Shown here in pieces: positions 1-5,950 of a stretch of DNA of 7,881 bases. This DNA comes from Hyphomicrobiales bacterium (GTDB taxonomy: Bacteria; Pseudomonadota; Alphaproteobacteria; Rhizobiales; Beijerinckiaceae), in the NCBI GenBank assembly GCA_003567055.1, contig PXAW01000153.1:1-7881 (forward strand), written 5' to 3'. The notes below the pieces were generated by a model, which had not been told where the DNA came from, ran no database searches, and was given only the letters and a program-made list of their open reading frames with translations. A program made the translations under genes and the position numbers. Position 1 is the stretch's first letter. Each line of letters opens with the position of its first letter.

Positions 1-1004
1 CAGCCCATGATGATGAAGAAGATCGTCAGGGCGAGCAGCAGCATGCCCTGCGACAGGCCGAAGCTGCCGATCCACTCCGCCAGCACGCGCGGAATCCCGG
101 TAAAGCCCATCGCCGTCGTCAGGAAGGCGGCGCCGGCGAGGATGAAGATGATCATGCAGCTCGTCTTGGTCGAAGCGACGAGGGCTTCGCGCATCGTCTC
201 CCAGCTCAGCGTGCCCGTCGCCCAGGATATGGCAAGCGACAGGAACACGCCCACCACGGCGGCCTCGGTGGGGGAGGCGAGCCCCATATAGATGGAGCCG
301 ATCACACCGATGATCAGGAAGATCACCGGGGCGAGCCGGCGCAGCGCCTTGACCCGCTCGATGAAGGGCATGGCCGGCTCGGGCGGCGGCATCTTGTCCT
401 TGTTGAACAGGGCCCAGATGATCACGAAGGTCATGAACATGGCTGTCAGCATCAGCCCGGGAATCACGCCCGCGATGAACAGCCGCGCCACGGAGAGCTC
501 CGTCGCTGCCGCATAGACGATCAGGATGATCGATGGCGGGATCATCAGGCCGATCGTGGCGGAGCCCGCCAGCGCGCCGATCGAGACCGTGTTGGAATAG
601 CCGCGCTTGGCCAGCTCCGAGAGCGAGATGCGCCCGATCGTGGCGCAGGTCGCAGCCGAAGAGCCGGAGACGGCGGCGAAGATGGTCGAGCCGACGATAT
701 TGACGTGAATCAGCCGCCCGGGCAGCTTCGCCAGCCAGGGCGCGAGCCCGTCGAACATGTCCTGCGACAGGCGTGTGCGGAAGAGGATGTCACCCATCAG
801 GATGAACATCGGCAAAGCCGTGAGATCCCAGGATTTGGCGCCCTGCCACATCGATGTGGCGAGGATCGTGCCGGGCGGCAGGGTGAGTTGGATGATGATG
901 GCGGCAAAGCCCATCGTGGCGAGCGCGACGGCGATCCAGACGCCCAGCCCGATCATGGCGAAGAGCAGGGCGATGAGGCCCAGACTGATTGGAAGCAGGT
1001 CCAT
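1..1004 (-). CDS. dctM: TRAP transporter large permease DctM, 3'-truncated by the window edge
   Basis: Large membrane subunit of a tripartite ATP-independent periplasmic transporter; in this family it forms the ion-coupled translocation pathway in the inner membrane. The reading frame is open from ATG at 1004 to the window edge, giving 334 residues of a usual 425-430, so the C-terminus is missing. The N-terminus MDLLPISLGLIALLFAMIGL begins the first of many hydrophobic helices. Family-type motifs are visible: SWDLTALPMFILMGDILF near residue 50, AVSGSSAATCATIG near 110, GSATIGLMIPPSIILIVYA near 145, and GLASPTEAAVVG near 240. The start is fixed by a GGAGGAG ribosome binding site inside the last codons of dctQ; only 3 nt separate the dctQ stop from this ATG, which implies translational coupling. 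Substrate cannot be read from the sequence; dicarboxylate is only the family default. Confidence 0.95.
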   Translation of the reverse strand, partial: MDLLPISLGLIALLFAMIGLGVWIAVALATMGFAAIIIQLTLPPGTILATSMWQGAKSWDLTALPMFILMGDILFRTRLSQDMFDGLAPWLAKLPGRLIHVNIVGSTIFAAVSGSSAATCATIGRISLSELAKRGYSNTVSIGALAGSATIGLMIPPSIILIVYAAATELSVARLFIAGVIPGLMLTAMFMTFVIIWALFNKDKMPPPEPAMPFIERVKALRRLAPVIFLIIGVIGSIYMGLASPTEAAVVGVFLSLAISWATGTLSWETMREALVASTKTSCMIIFILAGAAFLTTAMGFTGIPRVLAEWIGSFGLSQGMLLLALTIFFIIMG

Positions 1005-1007
1005 GGC

Positions 1008-1565
1008 TTACTCCTCCCGCCCGAGATTGATCGCGTCTTCGGTGCCCGTGAAGCTCGGGCGCCCGGTGCGCAGCGTGATGATGAATTCGTCGAGGAAGGC
1101 GATCGCCAGCAGCACGGCGCCCACCACCATCGCGACCTGCGGGATATAGAGCGGCACCGGTACCAGGCCGGGTGAGACCTCGTTGAAGCGCCAGGTCGTA
1201 TAGGCGTATTGCGCCAGATGCCAGGAGGCGTAGCTCGCGGCGATGGTGCCGAAGAGCAGGGCGCCGCCTTCGAGGACGGAGCGGACCTTCAGCGGCACGT
1301 TGTTGATCAGCATCGTCACCCGGATATGGACGCCGCCCTTGAGCGTCGCGGCCAGGCCCAGAAAACTCGCAGCGGCGAGGAGGTAGCCGGCGATTTCCGA
1401 GAGTGACAGGATGACGAAACCCGACCGGCCGAAACCGAGCGCGCGGAGTATCGCATCCACAATCCGACCGCCGACCTGAAGGCCGACGAGAACGGCAATC
1501 GAAACGAGACAGGCGATCGCGGCCCATAGGGCGATCGCATAGATGGCGTCAAGGGTGCGTCGCAT
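1008..1565 (-). CDS. dctQ: TRAP transporter small permease DctQ
   Basis: Small membrane subunit of the TRAP transporter, which in this family pairs with DctM in the inner membrane. The protein has 185 residues, a normal length, and four hydrophobic segments at about residues 9-31, 52-74, 97-118 and 138-162, the expected DctQ topology. Family-like features include the stretch EIAGYLLAAASFLGLAATL followed by a GGVHIRV segment after helix 2, and PLYIPQVAMVVGAVLLAIAF in helix 4. The ATG at 1565 is preceded by GGAG at a spacing of 8 nt. It lies between dctP (111 nt gap containing an intrinsic terminator) and dctM (3 nt gap). Because of that terminator, dctQ and dctM are probably expressed by readthrough at a lower level than dctP. 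Orientation and order P-Q-M are typical. Confidence 0.93.
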   Translation of the reverse strand: MRRTLDAIYAIALWAAIACLVSIAVLVGLQVGGRIVDAILRALGFGRSGFVILSLSEIAGYLLAAASFLGLAATLKGGVHIRVTMLINNVPLKVRSVLEGGALLFGTIAASYASWHLAQYAYTTWRFNEVSPGLVPVPLYIPQVAMVVGAVLLAIAFLDEFIITLRTGRPSFTGTEDAINLGREE

Positions 1566-1635
1566 CAGTTCGGCTCCGAAAACAGCAAAAGCGCTCGCGG
1601 CGAGACCGAACCGTTCGATCCAGGCCGCCGGAACG

Positions 1636-1666
1636 AAAAAAGGCCCCTTCCGGGGAAGGGGCCTTT
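1636..1666 (-). terminator. Intrinsic terminator between dctP and dctQ
   Basis: A perfect 12-bp inverted repeat (1639-1650 with 1655-1666, core AAGGCCCCTTC) has a 4-nt loop. On the minus strand it is followed by a run of six T (with the arm's own three, nine in total), which is the classic rho-independent form. It begins about 10 nt after the dctP stop codon and 71 nt before the dctQ start. Read on the plus strand the flank has no comparable T run, so the direction is minus. In a TRAP operon a partial terminator at this point would give excess binding protein over membrane subunits; that role is inferred. dctQ could instead have its own promoter in the 70-nt remainder, but I see no convincing one. 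Confidence 0.85.
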
Positions 1667-1676
1667 GTAGTCTGGG

Positions 1677-2654
1677 TCAGCGCAGGGACTCGTAGGCCTC
1701 CAGCACGGCGGCGCCGGATTCACCGGCTTCTTCCGCCCACTCGGCGGCGATCTGCGCGCCGATTTCCTGGAAGCCGGTACGCAGTTCGTCGGAGGGGACG
1801 ATGACGTTGATGCCGTTTGCGGCCAGTTCTTCAGTGGCGGAAACCGTCACCTCCTCGGAAGAGGCCCAGCCGCGCTCTTCGGCGGTCGCGGCAGCTTCCA
1901 GCAGCGCTTCGCGGGTCGCATCATCCAGCGCCTCGAAGGCGGCGGTGCTGACGATCACCATGTTGCGCGGGATCCAGGCCTGGGTGTCGTGGTAATATTC
2001 CAGGAAGTCCCAGAACTGCGAGTCGACGCCCGTAGCCGGCGAGGTGATTGTCGCCTCGACGCGACCGGTGGCGAAGGCCGTCGGCAGGTCCGCGACCTCG
2101 ACCTGGACCGGCGTTGCACCCGAGAGCGCCGCGATGCGGCCGGTGCCCGGATTGTAGGTGCGGAAACGCAGGCCTTCCATGTCGTCGATGGAGGTAATCT
2201 CCATCTTGGAATAGATGCCCTGCGGCGGCCACGGAACCGAGAACAGCAGCGTCAGACCTTCTTCGGCGAGCTGCTCTTCCAGCGCCGGGCGCTGTGCTTC
2301 GTAGAGCGCACGGGCATCGTCGTAGCTGGTGGCCAGGAAGGGCACGGAATCGAGGCCGTAGATCGGCGCCTCGTTGGCATGCAGCGAGACCAGCACTTCC
2401 CCGATCGGGGCGATGCCGGAGCGGATCGAGCGCTTGATCTCCGGATGGCGGATCAGCGACCCGGCGGAGTGAACCGTGATATCGAGGCCGCCATCGGTGG
2501 CCTCGCGGACATCATCGGCGAACTGGCTGATGTTGATGGTGTGGAAATTGCCGTCCGGGTAAGGCGTCGGCATGTCCCAGCTCTGAGCCGAGGCTCCGGC
2601 AGTCATTCCGACGACCAGACCGAGCCCCAATGTTGCACGAGCAAAAGCTTTCAT
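1677..2654 (-). CDS. dctP: TRAP transporter solute-binding protein DctP
   Basis: Periplasmic solute-binding subunit of the TRAP transporter, which captures the substrate and delivers it to DctQM. The ATG at 2654 gives 325 residues, a usual length. It has a Sec signal peptide: MKAFAR, hydrophobic core LGLGLVVGM, and predicted cleavage after ASA near residue 22. The fold signature of the DctP family (PF03480) is clear: an N-terminal lobe with the segment ISQFADDVREATDGGL, a DSVPFL motif, then the MEGLRFRTYNP motif whose second Arg (about R165) corresponds to the conserved carboxylate-binding Arg of the family, and a C-terminal helical part ending YESLR. An in-frame ATG at 2681 would add nine residues before a normal signal peptide; its AGAGGG lies directly against the ATG, whereas 2654 has GGGAG at 7 nt, so 2654 is preferred. 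The conserved Arg suggests an organic acid; the exact ligand is unknown. Confidence 0.93.
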   Translation of the reverse strand: MKAFARATLGLGLVVGMTAGASAQSWDMPTPYPDGNFHTINISQFADDVREATDGGLDITVHSAGSLIRHPEIKRSIRSGIAPIGEVLVSLHANEAPIYGLDSVPFLATSYDDARALYEAQRPALEEQLAEEGLTLLFSVPWPPQGIYSKMEITSIDDMEGLRFRTYNPGTGRIAALSGATPVQVEVADLPTAFATGRVEATITSPATGVDSQFWDFLEYYHDTQAWIPRNMVIVSTAAFEALDDATREALLEAAATAEERGWASSEEVTVSATEELAANGINVIVPSDELRTGFQEIGAQIAAEWAEEAGESGAAVLEAYESLR

Positions 2655-2694
2655 ATACAATCTCCCATCGCGTTTGCGCATCCCTCTGATATTA

Positions 2695-2779
2695 CATGCG
2701 CGGTTGCATGCTGTACGGGCTCAAACCGTCTGTCAATATTTTAATAGCGATTTATGCCTATTTTATCGACAAAATGTCG
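2695..2779 (-). promoter_or_regulatory. Candidate promoter and operator region of the dctPQM operon
   Basis: The gap 2655-2808 between the coiled-coil gene and dctP is much more AT-rich than its surroundings. Reading the minus strand, TTGACA (2736-2731) is a perfect -35 hexamer; 17 nt further is CAGCAT (2713-2708), a weak -10. Two short dyads flank these: CGACA-N3-TGTCG (2767-2779), about 30 bp upstream of the -35, and CATGC-N6-GCATG (2695-2710), overlapping the putative -10 and start point. Their placement would suit an activator or repressor site, for example a GntR- or LysR-type regulator as often controls TRAP operons, but no regulator gene is in the window. Dyad arms of 5 bp occur easily by chance, so the operator call is tentative. 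Confidence 0.4.
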
Positions 2780-2808
2780 CCATTCGCCTTTAGGGCATTG
2801 CATATTTT

Positions 2809-4266
2809 TCATCTCGGGCCCGTGCGCCCGACCGCGCGAAGAGACGGCTTTTCCTGCATCCCGGCCATCGCCTCGTCCTGAACCAGTGCCCCGGCCCCCG
2901 ATCCGCCCGCATTCCCGTGCACCTTCGGGCGTTGATCGGGCAGGACCGGTTCAGCACCCTGTGATTGCTCCGCGCCGGCGGGCTGCGGGGCGTTGTTCAC
3001 GCTTACAGATGTCTTGCTTACCGATGTCTTGCGGTCCGGTTTCGCCTTGGACGAGGCCCGGTCGTCCTGAATCTGCCGGCCCGAGGCGAACTTGCCGGTA
3101 TTGTGTCTCTTGTCTTTCTTGCCGACTTTGCCGGTTCGCAAAGCCGTGGGATCGGCAGCCGGTGTTTCGTCTCCCATGATCAGGCGTGTGACCGCGTCGA
3201 TGCGCTCACGCAGCACGGCGTTTTCCGATTCCAGCCGCTCTTGTGCCTCCTTGCGATAGGCGCCGAATTCCGCCTCGATGCGGCGGCGTTCGCTGCGGGC
3301 ATGGTCGAGCGCACCTTGCAGGGTGGCCTTTTCCGCCCGCAGGCCGTCGATTTCGCGCCGCAACGCCTCCTGCGCCACGCGGGCCTCTGCCTCGGACGCG
3401 TCCAGCTTGCGCCGGCTCAGCGCGAACTGACCTTCCAGGGCGGCGATGCGGGCACTCGCCTTTTCCAGTTCGCCATGGCTGGCGGCGAGATCGCGACCCG
3501 TCGCGGCCTGCGCGTCCCGCGCCAGAGCGAGCTCCGCCTCCGTCTGCGCCCGTGCCGCAACGGCCTCGTCTCGCTCGCCGGCGAAATTCTCCGCCCGGCG
3601 TTCCAGCACGGCGCCGCGCGCTTCTTCGTCGGCGAGGGCCTTGCGGGTGCGCTCCAGCGCCGTTCGCAATTGCGCGATGTCTTCGGCCCGGCTGCGCGAG
3701 ACCCGTTCGATCTCGCGGGCGCGACCGGTCTCGGCTTCGAGCCGCGTCTGCAGGTCGGAAACCTCGATGCGCCGTGCATCGAGATCGTCGAGGGCGCGCG
3801 CGTGACGCGCCTGCAGATCGGCGAGCGTCGTTTCACGCGCGGTGAGCGTTTCCCGGGTCTCGAGGAGTTGAGCACTCAGCCCCGCCGCGCGGGCTTCGCT
3901 GTCGGCCAGCGCGTTGCGGGTGATGGCGAGATCCTGTTCGAGGCGGGCGATCTCGGCGCGGGCCGCTTCGCCTTCGTCCGTCAGCGTCGCGATGCGCGCC
4001 ATCCGGCGTCCGAGCTCGGCCATGTCCGCGGCCTGCTTTTCGCGCATCGCCTCCAGGCGACGCTCGATACGCCGTTCGCGCACGGCGAGCTCCGCGCGCA
4101 GCATATCGCGTTCGGCATTGAGCTCGGCCACGGATGCGGGCAGTTGCGCTTCCACCCGACGGCGCGCGAGACGGTCCGCGCGCTCGTTGAGCGCGGGCAC
4201 GATCATCAGCCCGAGAAGCGTCGAGACGAAAAATCCCAACGCGAAGATCATGATGGTTTCGATCAC
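2809..4266 (-). CDS. Membrane-anchored long coiled-coil protein with basic disordered tail, function unknown
   Basis: I do not recognise a named family, although TM-plus-coil proteins of this style occur as hypothetical genes in Hyphomicrobiales. From the start used here the protein has about 485 residues. A single hydrophobic helix at residues 4-26 (IFALGFFVSTLLGLMIVPAL) is followed by Arg-rich RADRLARRRVEAQ, so the bulk probably lies in the cytoplasm. Residues 40-362 are an almost unbroken Ala/Glu/Arg/Leu heptad-like coiled coil with few Pro or Gly. The tail (363-485) is low-complexity: basic GKVGKKDKRHNTGK, a doubled KTSVS, then Pro/Gly/Gln-rich sequence. Start: GTG at 4266 has GAGGG about 11 nt upstream and puts the helix right at the N-terminus; GTG at 4314 (501 residues) is the outer limit and ATG at 4251 is also possible. 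It follows eipA by 40-90 nt on the same strand, with no terminator between, so co-transcription is likely. A structural or envelope-linked scaffold role is conceivable but unproven. Confidence 0.8.
   Translation of the reverse strand: MIETIMIFALGFFVSTLLGLMIVPALNERADRLARRRVEAQLPASVAELNAERDMLRAELAVRERRIERRLEAMREKQAADMAELGRRMARIATLTDEGEAARAEIARLEQDLAITRNALADSEARAAGLSAQLLETRETLTARETTLADLQARHARALDDLDARRIEVSDLQTRLEAETGRAREIERVSRSRAEDIAQLRTALERTRKALADEEARGAVLERRAENFAGERDEAVAARAQTEAELALARDAQAATGRDLAASHGELEKASARIAALEGQFALSRRKLDASEAEARVAQEALRREIDGLRAEKATLQGALDHARSERRRIEAEFGAYRKEAQERLESENAVLRERIDAVTRLIMGDETPAADPTALRTGKVGKKDKRHNTGKFASGRQIQDDRASSKAKPDRKTSVSKTSVSVNNAPQPAGAEQSQGAEPVLPDQRPKVHGNAGGSGAGALVQDEAMAGMQEKPSLRAVGRTGPR
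3002..3031 (-). repeat. Tandem 15-bp repeat in the coiled-coil gene tail
   Basis: Two adjacent 15-bp units (3002-3016 and 3017-3031) differ at one base. On the minus strand each encodes Lys-Thr-Ser-Val-Ser, so the protein carries KTSVS twice in a row inside its disordered tail. The in-frame unit length and position suggest a replication-slippage duplication tolerated in unstructured sequence. Confidence 0.8.
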
Positions 4267-4354
4267 GCGGCCACGCGCCCTCGCTCGATCCTGCGCAGGT
4301 GACAACCATGCCACGCCGTGCGCCCGACCGCCACCCCGCTCGACAGGCTTTGCG

Positions 4355-5032
4355 TCAGAACGGATTCCAGGTCGGACGCTCGGTGAAGTTCAGATAGCCG
4401 ATATTGATACCCAGCCGCGCTCCGACGCCGGAGCGGATGGGCACGACGATGATGTAATTGGCCGAGAGCGCCGTCATGCCGAAGCCGCCCACCACATACG
4501 CTGATCCGTCCATGCCGAGAAAGCGCTGATAGATCGCGTCGGTTGCGGGCAGTTCATAGACCAGCATCATGGTGCGCGAGCCTTCGCCGCCGAAATCGAA
4601 GCCGATCGACGGGCCCTGCCAGAAGACGTTTCTGTTGCCGGCATTGCGCGTGTAGAGCACGCCCTCGCCGTAACGCAATCCGCCGATGAAGGCGCCGCCG
4701 GCCTCCTGGCCGAGGATGTAGCCATTGGGCTGGCCCCAGCGTGAAAAGGCTTCCTGCACCGTCAGCGCGAGGCCGCGCGAGATCGAGCCGAAGAATGCGT
4801 GGCCCTGATCGATGATCTCATGCGGCTCGAATGTCTCGGGCGCGTTGCGGGGTGCGGGGGCGACACCGCTGCCCGGCTGGCCCGGAGGCGGCAGCTGGTT
4901 CTGCTGTGCGACACTCTCCCCGGCGAAGGGTCCGGCGATCATCAGGGCGACGAGTGCCGGCAGCACGAAGCGCAGGACCCTCCGGCTCCTGAGCGCGACG
5001 GCCGAGCGCATCGTGAAACGGATTGAGCGCAT
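4355..5032 (-). CDS. eipA: DUF1134 / EipA-like periplasmic envelope integrity protein
   Basis: Member of the DUF1134 family (PF06577), whose characterised member is Brucella EipA, a periplasmic small beta-barrel protein needed for cell envelope integrity. The protein has 225 residues. It starts with a long Arg-rich n-region (MRSIRFTMRSAVALRSRRVL), a hydrophobic core FVLPALVALMIAG and a probable signal peptidase site near SVA-QQ (residue 42). A Pro-rich linker (48-66) leads to the domain at about 69-225. Conserved-looking features are GHAFFG, the GYILGQEAGGAFIGGLRYGE stretch, WQGPSIGFDFGGEGSRTMML, GSAYVVGG, PIRSGVGARLG and the terminal PTWNPF. The ATG at 5032 is preceded by AGGAG at about 7 nt; an internal ATG at residue 8 is less well supported. 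It is probably first in an operon with the coiled-coil gene downstream, and is divergent from the YHS-like gene. In Brucella, eipA is under CtrA control; a near CtrA box lies about 150 bp upstream here. Confidence 0.92.
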   Translation of the reverse strand: MRSIRFTMRSAVALRSRRVLRFVLPALVALMIAGPFAGESVAQQNQLPPPGQPGSGVAPAPRNAPETFEPHEIIDQGHAFFGSISRGLALTVQEAFSRWGQPNGYILGQEAGGAFIGGLRYGEGVLYTRNAGNRNVFWQGPSIGFDFGGEGSRTMMLVYELPATDAIYQRFLGMDGSAYVVGGFGMTALSANYIIVVPIRSGVGARLGINIGYLNFTERPTWNPF

Positions 5033-5178
5033 GCCCGATCTCCTGCTCGCTGTATCGAATCGTCCGATAGTGACAATTCGAATGAATACGTGAACCCCGG
5101 TTTCAGCCCCGGAGCGCTATAACCCCCAGCCGGCGGAGAATTCGATCCGTCCGCGACACCAAGCTTTAACCAAGAAGG

Positions 5179-5194
5179 GTAACATGGCGTTAAC
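5179..5194. promoter_or_regulatory. Near-consensus CtrA box in the eipA/YHS-like divergent region
   Basis: On the plus strand GTAA (5179-5182), exactly 7 nt, then TTAAC (5190-5194) matches the CtrA consensus TTAA-N7-TTAAC except for one base; on the minus strand it reads TTAA-N7-TTAC. A further single half site TTAACC lies at 5166-5171. The box is about 150 bp upstream of eipA, whose Brucella orthologue is a CtrA target, but overlaps the start codon of the YHS-like gene (5184), where CtrA would be expected to repress. The rest of the 5033-5183 gap contains a palindrome ATTCGAAT (5076-5083) and a GAATC CcrM-type site (5057-5061), with no convincing sigma-70 promoter that I can defend. Confidence 0.35.
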
Positions 5195-5840
5195 GCGCGA
5201 ATGCGGCTCGGCCTCATGCGAGGCCATGGGAAACTCCGCGAAGAGAAACTCCGCGAAGAGAATCTCCGCGAAGAACGGATCGGCGGGTACATCATGCGCA
5301 CGCCTTCTGCGCCACGGCGCGCGGGTCGCCGGGCTCGCCCTGGTGCTGGCTCTGCCGATGCTTGCAACGGATGTCGCTGCGGCCAGTCCCGATGCGACCA
5401 ATGCCGGGACGGCGCGCCTCGCCCTGCTGCCGCCCCTGGTCGGCGCGCTGGAAGGGGTGCGCCGTCACGACCATGCCGGCGTCGCGCTCGAGGGTTTCGA
5501 TCCGGTCACCTATTTTCTGGGCGCGAGCCCCCGTCCCGGCGATGCTTTGCATGAAGCGGTCTGGAACGGGCATGCCTGGCGGTTTTCCAGTGCGGCGAAC
5601 CGTGCGGCCTTCCTTTCGCGTCCCGACGTCTATGCCCCGCGCCTGGGTGGCAATGATGCCCTCGCCATGACCGAGGGCCGCATGGTCGAGGCGCAGGCGC
5701 GTATCGCGGCGATCGTGGACGGGCGTCTTTATCTGTTTCACACGCGCGCTGCGCGCGACGCCTTCCTCGATGATCCCGATGCCGCAGCCCGGGCGGAACG
5801 GGTCTGGCGCGAGAGCCGCGAGCGGCTGGCGCGCCTGTAA
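5184..5840 (+). CDS. Secreted YHS-like domain protein lacking the usual cysteine
   Basis: The protein has 218 residues. Residues 1-45 form an unusual Ser/Ala/Lys/Arg-rich N-terminus containing NSAKR-NSAKR-ISAKN, followed by a hydrophobic signal segment VAGLALVLALPMLATDVAAA (48-67), so export is likely. Residues about 97-212 resemble the periplasmic YHS-domain proteins of Proteobacteria: GVALEGFDPVTYF, then HAWRFSSAANRAAFLSRPDVYAP, GG, and later AIVDGRLYLFHTRAARDAFL. In typical members the segment after YAP reads like GGYCA; here it is GGNDA, so the cysteine is absent and metal binding through it is not expected. ATG at 5184 is chosen because AAGGG lies 4-5 nt upstream; ATG at 5226 (204 residues) is an alternative that would drop 14 residues. 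The gene is divergent from eipA and 110 nt upstream of chpT on the same strand with no terminator between, so read-through into chpT is possible. Function unknown; recognition rests on sequence resemblance only. Confidence 0.8.
   Translation: MALTRECGSASCEAMGNSAKRNSAKRISAKNGSAGTSCARLLRHGARVAGLALVLALPMLATDVAAASPDATNAGTARLALLPPLVGALEGVRRHDHAGVALEGFDPVTYFLGASPRPGDALHEAVWNGHAWRFSSAANRAAFLSRPDVYAPRLGGNDALAMTEGRMVEAQARIAAIVDGRLYLFHTRAARDAFLDDPDAAARAERVWRESRERLARL
5230..5274 (+). repeat. Three tandem 15-bp repeats near the YHS-like gene start
   Basis: Units at 5230-5244 and 5245-5259 are identical (GAAACTCCGCGAAGA); the third, 5260-5274, differs at one base. The unit is a multiple of three, so it keeps the frame and produces a repeated five-residue Ser-Ala-Lys motif before the signal peptide. 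It looks like slippage expansion, and copy number may vary between strains. Confidence 0.9.
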
Positions 5841-5873
5841 CGACGCAATCGAGGCTTTTCACGGGGCGCGAAG

Positions 5874-5918
5874 CCGGTTAGGGAAAAAACCGGTACGTCG
5901 CGCGCCTGATTCGCGCGA
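5874..5918 (+). promoter_or_regulatory. Two hairpins in the chpT leader
   Basis: The 5841-5950 gap holds a 6-bp stem CCGGTT/AACCGG (5874-5879 with 5888-5893, 8-nt A/G-rich loop) and a 7-bp stem TCGCGCG/CGCGCGA (5898-5904 with 5912-5918, 7-nt loop). Neither is followed by a T run, so neither is a rho-independent terminator. The second ends 20 nt before the chpT ribosome binding site (GGAGG, 5938-5942) and might influence translation or mRNA stability; the first could equally be chance. No clear promoter hexamers were found here. Confidence 0.3.
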
Positions 5919-5950
5919 ATGTTGCCGGGGCGCCACCGGAGGCATGTTTC

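Noticed and set aside
790..1527. 245-codon minus-strand frame overlapping dctQ and dctM
   Set aside because: Arg/His/Pro-rich shadow in another frame of two well-supported membrane protein genes.
2652..2681. Longer dctP start at 2681
   Set aside because: Its purine tract abuts the ATG with no spacer and the extension precedes a normal signal peptide; 2654 has a properly spaced GGGAG.
1989..2744. 251-codon plus-strand frame antisense to dctP
   Set aside because: The minus strand encodes a clear DctP with signal peptide and conserved Arg; the antisense frame has no recognisable domain.
2965..4302. 445-codon open frame on the plus strand antisense to the coiled-coil gene
   Set aside because: Its composition is that of an antisense shadow in GC-rich coding DNA; the minus-strand frame gives a coherent helix, coiled coil and tail.
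5201..5554. 117-codon plus-strand frame overlapping the YHS-like gene, with repeated KLREE/NLREE
   Set aside because: The repeat is read in every frame; this frame lacks the signal peptide and the YHS-like domain and becomes Arg/Ala/Gly-rich.
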